Assembly: GCF_016908145.1 (NCBI RefSeq)
Contig: NZ_JAFBDI010000025.1
Span: 1-35,547 of the forward strand
Direction: 5' to 3'
Source of the DNA: Marinitoga litoralis
Lineage (GTDB): Bacteria > Thermotogota > Thermotogae > Petrotogales > Petrotogaceae
Length of the DNA: 35,547 nucleotides
The position numbers were made by a program, and so were the translations under genes. Each line of letters begins with the position of its first letter. Position 1 is the stretch's first letter. The notes under the pieces are model-generated. The model saw only the letters and a program-made list of their open reading frames with translations, made no database searches and was not told where the DNA came from. This document shows, piece by piece, positions 21,582-29,668 of the stretch.

Positions 21582-21609
21582 TTGACAAGTGTAAAAAATG
21601 TGTTATAAT
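21582..21609 (+). promoter_or_regulatory. Consensus promoter of the histidine kinase gene
   Basis: A perfect TTGACA (21582-21587) and a perfect TATAAT (21604-21609) are spaced by 16 bp. The predicted start is near 21616. This rules out an in-frame ATG at 21598 as the start codon, since it lies between the two hexamers. Confidence 0.85.
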
Positions 21610-21642
21610 TGTAAAGAAATAGAAAAAAATGGAGGTAGGGTG

Positions 21643-22860
21643 ATGAACTGCGAAAATGATATTTTATCTAATTTTGAGTTAATGGCTGAGCTATCCACAA
21701 AGTTTACTGGTGAAGAAAATGAAAAAGAGTTTATGAAAAAATTATTATCTGTTGCTGTAGAAAGTATTCCAGAAGCAGAAGCTGGAACAATATGGCTTAT
21801 AGATAATACATTGTATAAGGCAGTAGCTGGATATAATTATAATGAAAAGATTATAGAAAATTTAATAGTTCCATTAGAAGATTCATATATCTATAATCAC
21901 ATAGATAGAGAAGATATAATTGAAATTGATTCATTTGAAGAATATAAAAGCCCATCACAAATTTTTAAAGAAAGCATTTTTATGCTACATGAAAAACATG
22001 AAAAGATGATAACTTTAGCCTATCCACTAAAAGTAGGTAATAAAATTAAAGGTCATATATATATAGATAATTTCAAATTAAACAAATTTAGTGAAACAGC
22101 TAAAAAATCATTAAAAATATTTGGTAGTTTCGCTTCAACTTTTTTAACTTTAAAAGCTTTGAGAGATGAAGAGAAAAGCGCAAATGAATTAAATAGAATT
22201 TATTTAAGTTTTATAACACATGAGATAAGAACGCCTTTAACATCAATTCTTGGATATGCTGAAGGTATTTTAAGAAGCAAAAATGATTTATCAAAAGATG
22301 AAATAGTTGATTTAGTAAAAAAAATATATTTAAGTTCAAAACATATGAATTCATTAATATCTGATCTTTCAACATTTAATAAATTAAATAGAGAAGAAGA
22401 ATTAAATATTGCTGAATTACATTTAAAATTTTTAATATATGAATCAATATCTATAGTAGAACCTCAACTTTCTCCGGAGGTTGAATTGAATATAAAATTT
22501 GGAGAAGATATTCCAGAAATGATAGAAACTGATCCAGTGAAAATGAAGCAAATATTAGTAAATATTGTTGGAAATGCAATAAAATATACCGATGAAGGGT
22601 ATGTGAATGTAAAAATTGATTTTGATGAAAAGACAAAAGAATATATTATTATAGTTGAAGATAGTGGACCAGGAATGCCAAAAGAAAAGTTAAATGAAAT
22701 ATTTAAACCATTTGTAAGACTTGCTAAAAATAAACCTGGAAGTGGTTTGGGATTAGCTATAGTAAAGAAGCTAATTGAGCAATTAAAAGGAAGAATTAGT
22801 ATAGATTCAGAAGTTAATAAAGGTACTACTGTAGAATTAAGATTTCCACAACATATATAA
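21643..22860 (+). CDS. GAF-domain sensor histidine kinase
   Basis: This 405-residue kinase has no clear membrane segment, so it is probably cytosolic. It has a GAF-like sensor (about 15-170), a HisKA dimerisation domain with the phosphoacceptor His193 in SFITHEIRTPLTSILGY, and a HATPase_c domain with the N box (NIVGNAIKYTDEG), G1 (EDSGPGMP) and G2 (GSGLGLAIVKKL). I chose ATG at 21643 because GGAGGT lies 6 nt upstream and an earlier in-frame ATG is in the promoter. No response regulator is adjacent. The receiver-phosphatase gene at 17007 is nearby, but its receiver lacks the Asp, so it is an unlikely partner. The ligand is unknown. Confidence 0.92.
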   Translation: MNCENDILSNFELMAELSTKFTGEENEKEFMKKLLSVAVESIPEAEAGTIWLIDNTLYKAVAGYNYNEKIIENLIVPLEDSYIYNHIDREDIIEIDSFEEYKSPSQIFKESIFMLHEKHEKMITLAYPLKVGNKIKGHIYIDNFKLNKFSETAKKSLKIFGSFASTFLTLKALRDEEKSANELNRIYLSFITHEIRTPLTSILGYAEGILRSKNDLSKDEIVDLVKKIYLSSKHMNSLISDLSTFNKLNREEELNIAELHLKFLIYESISIVEPQLSPEVELNIKFGEDIPEMIETDPVKMKQILVNIVGNAIKYTDEGYVNVKIDFDEKTKEYIIIVEDSGPGMPKEKLNEIFKPFVRLAKNKPGSGLGLAIVKKLIEQLKGRISIDSEVNKGTTVELRFPQHI

Positions 22861-22863
22861 ATT

Positions 22864-22890
22864 AACCCCCTGGACTTTTTCCAGGGGGTT
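22864..22890. terminator. Shared terminator of convergent kinase and radical SAM genes
   Basis: An 11-bp stem (AACCCCCTGGA, loop CTTTT, TCCAGGGGGTT) fills the gap between the two stop codons. The T tract is interrupted (TTATTATTAT), so the strength comes mainly from the GC-rich stem. Confidence 0.82.
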
Positions 22891-22894
22891 ATTA

Positions 22895-24340
22895 TTATCC
22901 TTTTTTATCTAAAGCTAATTTATCTTCGTTATTAGCATATCTTTTCATTCTTGTTTCGTAATTATATACTCCACGTTTAGAAGGATATTTTTCTGCATAT
23001 CCTCTTTCATACCATAATTTTTCTGCATATTCTTTCCAACCTTCTGCTAATTTATCAATCTCTGGAGCTAACTCAGTAACTACTTTTTCACTTCCAGGAT
23101 GTTGAGGAATAGCATTAAATTTCTTTACCATTGATCTAAATACCTTTGGATTATCAATAATTGGACATGGTCTGAATAAATTATTTGAATATGGTATTGT
23201 TCTCTTATATGCTTCAAAGAATGGAGATTTTATGATTTCTATAATTGATTTTTCTCTTATATTGTCAACAGCAAATTGTTGGAATACACATGGTTCTGCA
23301 TATCCTTTAGCGTTTATGTGTAAGTATTTAGCTCCAGCTGCTAAACAACCATGAGTTAAGAAACCATGGTTCCAGAAGTCTGCAACAAATGCAAACTCTC
23401 CTCCAAGTCTTTTCTTTTCAGTAACTTCAAATCTTTCATATCTTTGTTCTGGGGTTGGAACAAGATCCATTGTTGGATCCATACCTACAGGCATGAATTG
23501 ATAAATCCAAACATAAGCTACATTATTTTCTTTTAAGAAATTCCAGAATTCATCGCTCATTATTAAATCGTGATTTTTTCTTGTTGCTGTTACTGATGCA
23601 CCATATATTACGCCATATTTAGTCAATAATTCCCAAGCATTTAATACCTTCTTAAATACACCTTTACCTCTTCTCCAGTCAGTCATTTCTTCAAAACCTT
23701 CAACTGAAATGGATAATGTAGCATTACCTAATTCGGCTAATCTCTTTGCTTTTTCTTCATCAATTAAAGTACCATTAGTATAAATCATGAAATATGAATC
23801 GTTGAATTCTTCTAACATTTCAAATAAATGTGGATAAATAAATGGTTCTCCACCAGTAATTACAAAGAAATATATACCTAATTCATTAAATTGTCTAATT
23901 ACACTAAATAATTCATCTTTAGATAATTGATATTTATGACCATATAACCCAGCGTAACAACCTACACATCTTAAATTACATGCATATGTTGGACTGATAA
24001 CTGCTAATTTAGGTAAAACAACTTCATGTTCATGCATTTTTTCTTGTCTTACCTTTTCGCCAACAGCAAATTCGTTTATAATAAGGTTATTAACGATTTT
24101 TTCTACAACCTTAGGATTTGCTTTTTTAAATGTTTGAGACCAATTAACTAACATTGGATCTCTATTTTCTGCCCCTTCAGCTAATTTTCTTAATCCGCTT
24201 TTTGCAGGTTCTTTGGCGAAATTAGCCAATGTTCTTAATAATTTACCTAAATCTTCCACTTCTGCATTTCTCACAACATTTGTTACTAATTTAGCTGATT
24301 GCTTCATCATCATACTTTTCATACTATCAAGGATTTTCAT
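22895..24340 (-). CDS. Radical SAM protein with SPASM-like C-terminal cysteines
   Basis: A 481-residue radical SAM enzyme of unknown substrate. Residues 1-105 form a helical N-terminal region (methionine-rich start MKSMMMKQSAK) that I cannot assign. The [4Fe-4S] motif CNLRCVGC has Cys121, 125 and 128, and GGEP (163-166) contacts S-adenosylmethionine. Three later cysteines (Cys332 in HGCLAAGAKYLHINAKG, Cys351 in EPC, Cys392 in RPC) resemble a SPASM/twitch auxiliary cluster site. It follows tetR by 27 nt behind AAGGAGGG, so the regulator probably controls it. No peptide precursor gene is visible nearby, so RiPP maturation is not supported. Its role may involve lipid or membrane chemistry, as with other TetR-linked radical SAM genes, but this is a guess. 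Confidence 0.85.
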   Translation of the reverse strand: MKILDSMKSMMMKQSAKLVTNVVRNAEVEDLGKLLRTLANFAKEPAKSGLRKLAEGAENRDPMLVNWSQTFKKANPKVVEKIVNNLIINEFAVGEKVRQEKMHEHEVVLPKLAVISPTYACNLRCVGCYAGLYGHKYQLSKDELFSVIRQFNELGIYFFVITGGEPFIYPHLFEMLEEFNDSYFMIYTNGTLIDEEKAKRLAELGNATLSISVEGFEEMTDWRRGKGVFKKVLNAWELLTKYGVIYGASVTATRKNHDLIMSDEFWNFLKENNVAYVWIYQFMPVGMDPTMDLVPTPEQRYERFEVTEKKRLGGEFAFVADFWNHGFLTHGCLAAGAKYLHINAKGYAEPCVFQQFAVDNIREKSIIEIIKSPFFEAYKRTIPYSNNLFRPCPIIDNPKVFRSMVKKFNAIPQHPGSEKVVTELAPEIDKLAEGWKEYAEKLWYERGYAEKYPSKRGVYNYETRMKRYANNEDKLALDKKG

Positions 24341-24367
24341 ATAAATCCCTCCTTAGTAAAAATTTAT

Positions 24368-24952
24368 TTAAGATATAATTTTTCCTATAATATATTCTAA
24401 AGATGGACATAATTCACCTTCTTCAAATTCAACACCAACTGACTTATAAATACCAATACCATCAATCATTGCTTGTAATATAATAGCTATAGTTTTATTT
24501 GGTACAAATTCTGACCAAAGTTCAAATAATTGAGAATAATATTCATGAAATAATTCTCCGAGCTCTTTAATTCTTTTTTTATTATGAATAGAATTTATTA
24601 AAATCTCAAAAAGTCTTAAAAGATCATCAGATGGAAATTCTTTTATTATTTTTGAATATAATTTAATAACAGCTTTAGCTTTTTCTTCTTTTGAAGTTTC
24701 TTTTGGTATTAATTTTCCAATATAATTTTTCAATCTTTCTACTAATATTCCAAAAGCTGTAATTATTAAAGTGTCTTTGCTATCAAAGTATAAATATAAT
24801 GTCCCTTTAGAAACTCCTGTTTCTCTAGCTACATCATCCATTGTAAAACTTGATAATCCTTTTGAGATAATTAAATCTAAAGCATTTTCAGCAATTTCTT
24901 TTTTTCTTTGTTCTTTATATGCATTTTTTTTGTTTTTAATGTCAGATACCAT
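24368..24952 (-). CDS. TetR/AcrR-family transcriptional regulator
   Basis: A 194-residue repressor-type protein. The N-terminal helix-turn-helix covers about 15-65 (TMDDVARETGVSKGTLYLYFDSKDTLI), a clear TetR signature. The remaining helical part should bind a ligand and dimerise; residues there give no ligand clue. GGGGTGG precedes the ATG. An operator-like box lies directly in its promoter, so self-repression is likely, and the radical SAM gene downstream shares the transcript. A second copy of the box lies 139 bp farther upstream. Confidence 0.93.
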   Translation of the reverse strand: MVSDIKNKKNAYKEQRKKEIAENALDLIISKGLSSFTMDDVARETGVSKGTLYLYFDSKDTLIITAFGILVERLKNYIGKLIPKETSKEEKAKAVIKLYSKIIKEFPSDDLLRLFEILINSIHNKKRIKELGELFHEYYSQLFELWSEFVPNKTIAIILQAMIDGIGIYKSVGVEFEEGELCPSLEYIIGKIIS

Positions 24953-24965
24953 AATACCACCCCTA

Positions 24966-24983
24966 TGACTGACTGGTTAGTCA
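24966..24983. promoter_or_regulatory. TetR operator box 1
   Basis: TGACTGACTGGTTAGTCA is an imperfect 18-bp palindrome (14 of 18 positions symmetric; outer arms TGACT/AGTCA exact). It sits just downstream of the tetR -10 box and ends about 14 bp before the tetR ATG, an ideal place for autorepression. TGACTGACTGGT-like palindromes are common TetR/AcrR sites. Confidence 0.8.
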
Positions 24984-24988
24984 ACTAT

Positions 24989-25017
24989 ATTATAATACTT
25001 TTTACAAATAGTTTCAA
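24989..25017 (-). promoter_or_regulatory. Promoter of the tetR-radical SAM operon
   Basis: On the minus strand, TTGAAA (25012-25017) and a perfect TATAAT (24989-24994) are 17 bp apart. The start would fall near 24982, inside operator box 1. Confidence 0.72.
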
Positions 25018-25104
25018 ATATGACATAATAAGTCATAAAATTGAACTGTCAGTATATAAGATTTTAAAAAAAGCATATAATAAAAATTTTGGAGTATATT
25101 TTAC

Positions 25105-25122
25105 TGACTGACTGGTTAGTCG
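25105..25122. promoter_or_regulatory. TetR operator box 2
   Basis: This 18-bp box differs from box 1 only in its last base (TGACTGACTGGTTAGTCG), in the same orientation and 139 bp away. It lies upstream of the TPP riboswitch. The sequence between the boxes (24984-25104) holds the tetR promoter and no other gene. Confidence 0.72.
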
Positions 25123-25210
25123 ATATTTTTGTCGTTCTTTAATCAAATTGTTACATAAGAATAATCACAGGATATTTAATATAATATATAATATTAGTAG
25201 AAATATTAAC

Positions 25211-25303
25211 CCGCCGGGGGAGCTCCTATTCCGGAGCTGAGATTAAGGTGGAAGCCTTAGACCCCAGCACCTGATCCGGGTAATACCGGCGTAGGGAGAG
25301 CGG
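25211..25303 (+). ncRNA. TPP (THI-box) riboswitch
   Basis: The conserved TPP aptamer elements appear in order: GGGGAGCTC, GCTGAGAT, AGACCC, ACCTGATCCGGGTAATACC and GGCGTAGGGAGAGC. P1 can form between CCGC (25211-25214) and GCGG (25300-25303). The aptamer is followed after 14 nt by an intrinsic terminator in front of thiB, so thiamine pyrophosphate should switch transcription off. TATAAT hexamers at 25180-25185 and 25187-25192 are candidate -10 boxes, but neither has a good -35. Confidence 0.95.
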
Positions 25304-25317
25304 AATCAAAAATAATT

Positions 25318-25344
25318 GCGCCTTCCGAGCCGGAAGGCGCTTTT
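25318..25344 (+). terminator. Riboswitch-controlled terminator
   Basis: A 10-bp GC-rich stem (GCGCCTTCCG, loop AGC, CGGAAGGCGC) is followed by TTTT. TTCCG in its left arm (25323-25327) can also pair with CGGAA at 25301-25305, the 3' side of riboswitch P1. This gives mutually exclusive antiterminator and terminator states: with TPP bound P1 forms and the terminator folds. Confidence 0.88.
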
Positions 25345-25370
25345 AATTTATATTATAAGGAGGTAATTAT

Positions 25371-26348
25371 ATGAAGAGAGTATTATTATTAATGATTAGC
25401 ATTATTATTATTTCATTTGTATTTGCTGAATCTTTGACAGTTTATGTGTATGATAGTTTAGATTGGATAAAAAAAGGTACTATACAAAAATTTGAAAAAA
25501 TGTATGGTGTAGATGTTAATGTTGTGGTATTAGGAGATGGAGGAAATGTATTAGCTAGGTTAAAAATGGAAAAGAAAAATCCAAAGGCAGATGTTGTAAT
25601 TGGATTAGATCAATCATTATCAGTATTGGCTATTAATGAAGATTTAATTATGTCATATAAACCATTAAATATTAGTAAAATAAAAAGTGATGATCTTATA
25701 TATGACAAAACATACCATTTAATACCATATGACTATGGTGCAATAGCAATAGTATATGACCCTGAAAAATTAGATGTTGTTCCTAAATCATTTGAAGATT
25801 TGACAAAGATGAATAAGAAACTTATTATTCAAGATCCAAGAACATCTTCTACAGGACAAGCATTTCTATTATGGACAATTGCAGTATACAAAGATCAATG
25901 GAAAGATTTTTGGAAAAGATTAAAACCTGCTATATTAACAGTAACTCCTGGCTGGAGTGAAGCTTTTGCAAAATTTGAATCTGGAGAAGCTCCTATGATG
26001 GTTAGTTATGCTACAGATGGAGCATATTCATATTATTATTATAATTCTACAAAGTACAAGGCATTTATTCCAGAAGAAGGCGCATACGTTCAGATTGAAG
26101 GTGCAGGAATAGTTAAAGGAAGTAAAAATATAGAATTAGCTAAAAGGTTTATAGAATTTATATTATTTGATGAATTCCAAAAAGAAATTCCTTTAAATCA
26201 ATGGATGTTCCCAGTAATTGACACAGAATTGCCAGAAGCATTTAAATACGCAATTATACCTAATAAAATACTTACTGTTAGTCCAGAAGATATAGATAAA
26301 AATATGGAAAAATGGTTAGAAGAATGGGAAGAAATAATGTTATATTAA
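25371..26348 (+). CDS. thiB: Thiamine/TPP ABC transporter substrate-binding protein
   Basis: This 325-residue secreted binding protein belongs to the ThiB/TbpA type. Residues 1-19 are a signal peptide (KR followed by a long Ile/Leu/Val core, likely cut after FVFA); there is no lipobox Cys. The mature part has LTVYVYDSLDW, FEKMYGVDVN, LGDGGNVLARL and ADVVIGLDQSL, as in ThiB. The TPP riboswitch directly upstream independently supports thiamine as ligand. AAGGAGGT precedes the ATG. The expected permease ThiP and ATPase ThiQ are absent: a terminator follows, and then an unrelated transporter. The protein must use components from elsewhere. Confidence 0.9.
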   Translation: MKRVLLLMISIIIISFVFAESLTVYVYDSLDWIKKGTIQKFEKMYGVDVNVVVLGDGGNVLARLKMEKKNPKADVVIGLDQSLSVLAINEDLIMSYKPLNISKIKSDDLIYDKTYHLIPYDYGAIAIVYDPEKLDVVPKSFEDLTKMNKKLIIQDPRTSSTGQAFLLWTIAVYKDQWKDFWKRLKPAILTVTPGWSEAFAKFESGEAPMMVSYATDGAYSYYYYNSTKYKAFIPEEGAYVQIEGAGIVKGSKNIELAKRFIEFILFDEFQKEIPLNQWMFPVIDTELPEAFKYAIIPNKILTVSPEDIDKNMEKWLEEWEEIMLY

Positions 26349-26364
26349 AAATGTTATATTAAAA
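26337..26364 (+). repeat. 14-bp tandem duplication over the thiB stop
   Basis: ATGTTATATTAAAA occurs twice without spacer (26337-26350 and 26351-26364). The first copy holds the thiB stop codon, and the second is untranslated. It looks like a recent slippage duplication with no obvious function. Confidence 0.8.
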
Positions 26365-26375
26365 AAATAAAATCA

Positions 26376-26427
26376 ACCTCCTTAGTAGTCAGTGTAAGCG
26401 CTGAACTGCTAAGGGGGTAATTTTTTT
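26376..26427 (+). terminator. Terminator after thiB
   Basis: A long hairpin pairs ACCTCCTTAG (26376-26385) with CTAAGGGGGT (26409-26418), including one G-T pair. An inner stem AGTCAG/CTGAACT carries a bulge. Seven Ts follow at 26421-26427. It separates thiB from the next transporter gene. Confidence 0.85.
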
Positions 26428-26484
26428 AGAAAATGGAGTATAATTAATATATATTAATATTGTGTTTTAAATTGGGGTGGTATT

Positions 26485-27762
26485 ATGATCTTAAAATTAT
26501 TGACATTATTTATTTTCTTTTTAACGTACTATTTAATTATATTTGGAAAAGGTAATAAAGCAGTAATAGCTTTTAGCATGGGGCTATTAGTATCATTATT
26601 AAAAGTATCGGAAGACTTAAGAGTAGCTAATGTTAGTGAATATATAGATTTTAATACATTAGGGATATTATTTGGAATGATGGTAATAGTAGGTATATTA
26701 AAAACAACAGGTCTTTTCCAGGGAATTGCTATATATATAGTAAAAAAGTCTCAAGGAAATGTTGTTTTAATTTTTATTTTCACTATGTTAGCGGTAGCTA
26801 TATTATCAAGTGTATTGGATAATGTAACCACATTAATTTTATTTTCTCCTGTAATTATATATATATGTCAGGAAATTGAAATAAAGCCAGAAACATTTTT
26901 ATTTCCTATGATTTTTGCAGCTAATATAGGGGGTACTGCAACTATGATAGGTGATCCACCAAATATTTTGATTGGTAGTGCTTCTGGAGTGAGTTTTTTG
27001 GAGTTTCTAATAGTTATGTCAATTCCCTCGATTATTGCACTTATTATAACTATTTATTATTTTTTATATAAGCATAGGGAATTAAAAAATGTAAAAAAAG
27101 AAAAATTAGAACAACTATTACAAGCTGACCCGTCAAAAGCTATTGTTGATTTTGGATTATTAAGAAAAGGATTAATTATTTTTAGTTTAGTTATAATTGG
27201 ATTTTTTATACATGAATATCTTGATTATGAAGCAGCATTAATAGCTTTAACTGGTGGAGCAGTAATGCTTATGATTTCAAAAAAGGATTTTGATGAAATT
27301 TCTCATGATATAGAATGGGATACATTATTTTTCTTTGTAGGATTATTTGCATTAGTTAAAGCATTAGAAGATGTTCATGTTATAGAAGATGTAACAAATT
27401 TGATATATAATTTTACTTCTCATCCATATGCTTTATTGTTAATTATACTATGGGTATCCGGTATATTAGCGGCTTTCATGGGTGCAGTTCCTGTTGCTAC
27501 AATATTTATTCCTATTGTTGAAAGATTATTAGGGTCATTTCCAAATAGTGAACTACTATGGTGGGCTTTAGCTTTAGGCGCAAGTTTTGGAGGAAATGGA
27601 ACAATAAGTGGTGCAGCATCAAATATGGTTATTGTAGGAATGATTGAAAGTAATTTTAATAGGAAAGTAGATTTTATAACTTTTATGAAAAAAGGTTTGA
27701 TGATTACAGTCATAGGACTTATTCTTTCTTCATTATATTTATATATTTTAATGAAAGTATAA
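26485..27762 (+). CDS. ArsB/NhaD/SLC13-type ion transporter
   Basis: A 425-residue membrane protein of the ion transporter superfamily, with about eleven hydrophobic segments. Two family signatures are clear. The first is the helical hairpin VLDNVTTLILFSPVIIYI, followed by FAANIGGTATMIGDPPNIL (about 130-165). The second is its inverted repeat in the C-terminal half, GASFGGNGTISGAASNMVIVG. These mark the ArsB/NhaD/P-protein group, which moves arsenite, Na+/H+ or dicarboxylates. The substrate cannot be read from sequence. GGGGTGG precedes the ATG, with a TATAAT at 26439-26444 but a poor -35. The kinase gene follows after 12 nt. Confidence 0.9.
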   Translation: MILKLLTLFIFFLTYYLIIFGKGNKAVIAFSMGLLVSLLKVSEDLRVANVSEYIDFNTLGILFGMMVIVGILKTTGLFQGIAIYIVKKSQGNVVLIFIFTMLAVAILSSVLDNVTTLILFSPVIIYICQEIEIKPETFLFPMIFAANIGGTATMIGDPPNILIGSASGVSFLEFLIVMSIPSIIALIITIYYFLYKHRELKNVKKEKLEQLLQADPSKAIVDFGLLRKGLIIFSLVIIGFFIHEYLDYEAALIALTGGAVMLMISKKDFDEISHDIEWDTLFFFVGLFALVKALEDVHVIEDVTNLIYNFTSHPYALLLIILWVSGILAAFMGAVPVATIFIPIVERLLGSFPNSELLWWALALGASFGGNGTISGAASNMVIVGMIESNFNRKVDFITFMKKGLMITVIGLILSSLYLYILMKV

Positions 27763-27774
27763 AGGGGTGATTAT

Positions 27775-29430
27775 ATGGGATACATTGTAAAAACTGATGT
27801 TTCAGAAATTAAAGTAAGCAAGGGGGAACAATTTTTTAAAATAGCAGATGAGTTGCAGAATTATAATAAATATAAGATACTGGCAATAAATTTCAATAAT
27901 GAAATCAAAGAATTATGGAAAAAAATACAAGATAATGGTTATGCAAAACCTGTAGATATAACCTCTAGCGAAGGGGTTAGAATATATAGACGTGCTTTAC
28001 TATTTATTATTTATATAGCTTTAAGAAGAATAAATAAAAAGGCTAATTTAGTGGTTCATCACTCAATAGGACCTGGATTATATTTTGAAATTAAAGGTAT
28101 GAGAAATAATGAAAAAAATATTATAAGGTTAAAGGAAGAAATGAAAAAGATAATTGATGAAAATCTTCTTTTTGAAAAAATAACAATAAGTAAATTTGAT
28201 GCTATAAAATATTTTGAAAATATAGGAGAAAATGATAAGGCATTATTGTTTAAATATAGAAAAAAAACCACTGTAAAAGTATATAAATGTGATAAGTATA
28301 TTAATTATTTCTATGAATATATGCCACCATCTACAGGATATATAGATAAATTTGATATCATTAAACATGATAAAGGTTATGTGCTTTTACATCCTAATGA
28401 GAAAAATCCAGATAGAATTCCTGAGTTTAAACCATTACCTAAATTATCAGCAACATTTATTGAGTATAAAAATTGGTTAGATATTTTAAATATAAAAAAT
28501 GTTGGAGAATTAAATGCTTTAATAGCCAAAGGAGTAAAAACTAGTGGTGAATTAATAAGAATTTCAGAAGCATTACATGAGAAAAAATATGCTAATATTG
28601 CAGATGAGATTATTAAAAGAAAAAATGTAAGATTAATATGTTTAGCTGGTCCTTCATCTTCAGGAAAGACAACAAGTGCTAAAAGAATAGCTCTTGAGTT
28701 AAAAGTACATGGTAAAGAGCCATTACAAATATCTCTTGACGATTATTATATAGATTATGAAAAAATACCTTTAACAGATGAAGGGAAAAAAGATTTAGAA
28801 TCATTAAGAGCTTTAGATTTAGATTTATTAAATCAAAATTTAAAGGATTTAATAGCGGGAAAAGAAGTGGAATTACCACGATATAATTTTGTTACAGGTA
28901 AAAGAGAATGGACGGGAAAAAAGGTTAAAGTAGGTAAAAAACAACCAATTATTATTGAAGGAATACATGGATTAAACGAAAAGCTTACAGAAAGTATTCC
29001 AAGAGATCAAAAATTTAAAGTATACGTAAGTGCTTTAATACAAATGAATTTAGACGAAATGAATAGAATTCCAACTACAGATACTAGGTTAATTAGAAGA
29101 ATAGTTAGGGATTATAATTTCAGAGGAGCTACAGCATTAAGAACATTACAATTGTGGCCAGAAGTAAGAAAAGGAGAAGAAGAAAATATTTTCCCATATC
29201 AAGAGGAAGCAGATGTAATGTTTAATTCGTATTTAATATATGAATTACCAATATTAAAATTATACGCAGAACCATTATTATTAGAAATAGATAACACATT
29301 ACCAGAATATACAGAGGCAAAAAGATTATTGAGGTTTTTAGATTATTTCTTGCCATTACCATCTATACATGAAGTTCCTAGAATTTCAGTTTTAAGAGAG
29401 TTTATTGGAAATAGTGCTTTTGAATATTGA
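27775..29430 (+). CDS. Uridine-kinase-like P-loop protein with ThrRS-related N-terminal domains
   Basis: A 551-residue cytosolic protein in two parts. About residues 1-275 resemble the TGS and second additional domain of threonyl-tRNA synthetase (VVHHSIGPGLYFEIKG region), without a synthetase catalytic core. About 285-500 form a uridine kinase/phosphoribulokinase domain with Walker A GPSSSGKTT (292-300), the substrate loop SLDDYYIDY and ELPRYNFVTGKRE. Family members are annotated as nucleoside kinases; the true substrate is uncertain. AAAGGGGTG precedes the ATG. It is probably co-transcribed with the upstream transporter. No terminator is seen until 29695, so the transcript may have a 260-nt tail. 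Confidence 0.88.
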   Translation: MGYIVKTDVSEIKVSKGEQFFKIADELQNYNKYKILAINFNNEIKELWKKIQDNGYAKPVDITSSEGVRIYRRALLFIIYIALRRINKKANLVVHHSIGPGLYFEIKGMRNNEKNIIRLKEEMKKIIDENLLFEKITISKFDAIKYFENIGENDKALLFKYRKKTTVKVYKCDKYINYFYEYMPPSTGYIDKFDIIKHDKGYVLLHPNEKNPDRIPEFKPLPKLSATFIEYKNWLDILNIKNVGELNALIAKGVKTSGELIRISEALHEKKYANIADEIIKRKNVRLICLAGPSSSGKTTSAKRIALELKVHGKEPLQISLDDYYIDYEKIPLTDEGKKDLESLRALDLDLLNQNLKDLIAGKEVELPRYNFVTGKREWTGKKVKVGKKQPIIIEGIHGLNEKLTESIPRDQKFKVYVSALIQMNLDEMNRIPTTDTRLIRRIVRDYNFRGATALRTLQLWPEVRKGEEENIFPYQEEADVMFNSYLIYELPILKLYAEPLLLEIDNTLPEYTEAKRLLRFLDYFLPLPSIHEVPRISVLREFIGNSAFEY

Positions 29431-29542
29431 TAATTAAATATAGGAAGTTAATATGTTGTTATATGGAGATTCGAAATGAATTCTTTGTACTTTTGATAAT
29501 CGCAGAGTAGTTCTAAATTTGCAAATATTCTTTTGGTATTAA

Positions 29543-29668
29543 TGGAATAGGTCAGATATATATAGAACTTATAGAGGATATGTGATAAGTTTTACAGAAT
29601 GGGATACAACAAATTCGGATCATTCAAAGAAAGTTTATAATATTACAGAAGATGATTGCATTTTTTAA
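29543..29668 (+). other. Possible gene remnant in a 400-bp gap
   Basis: The 29431-29830 gap holds no intact gene. A 41-codon frame without a start codon (29543-29668) has protein-like composition, with segments such as YRGYVISFTEWDTT and KKVYNITEDDCIF before a TAA. An overlapping frame from 29532 is also open for some 17 codons. I recognise neither. It may be the tail of a decayed gene or chance. The remainder, 29431-29542, shows nothing I can name. Confidence 0.25.

Noticed and set aside
21598-21642. ATG at 21598 as start of the histidine kinase
   Set aside because: It lies between the -35 and -10 hexamers of a consensus promoter; ATG 21643 has a proper GGAGGT site.
21643-22860. Histidine kinase as partner of the receiver-phosphatase at 17007
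   Set aside because: The receiver lacks the phosphoacceptor Asp and the kinase has its own promoter and terminator, so the pairing has no support.
22895-24952. RiPP biosynthesis locus
   Set aside because: There is a radical SAM enzyme with SPASM-like cysteines, but no precursor peptide, protease or exporter nearby.
26485-27762. The transporter after thiB as the missing thiamine permease
   Set aside because: A strong terminator separates them and its signatures are of the ArsB/NhaD ion transporter group, not an ABC permease.
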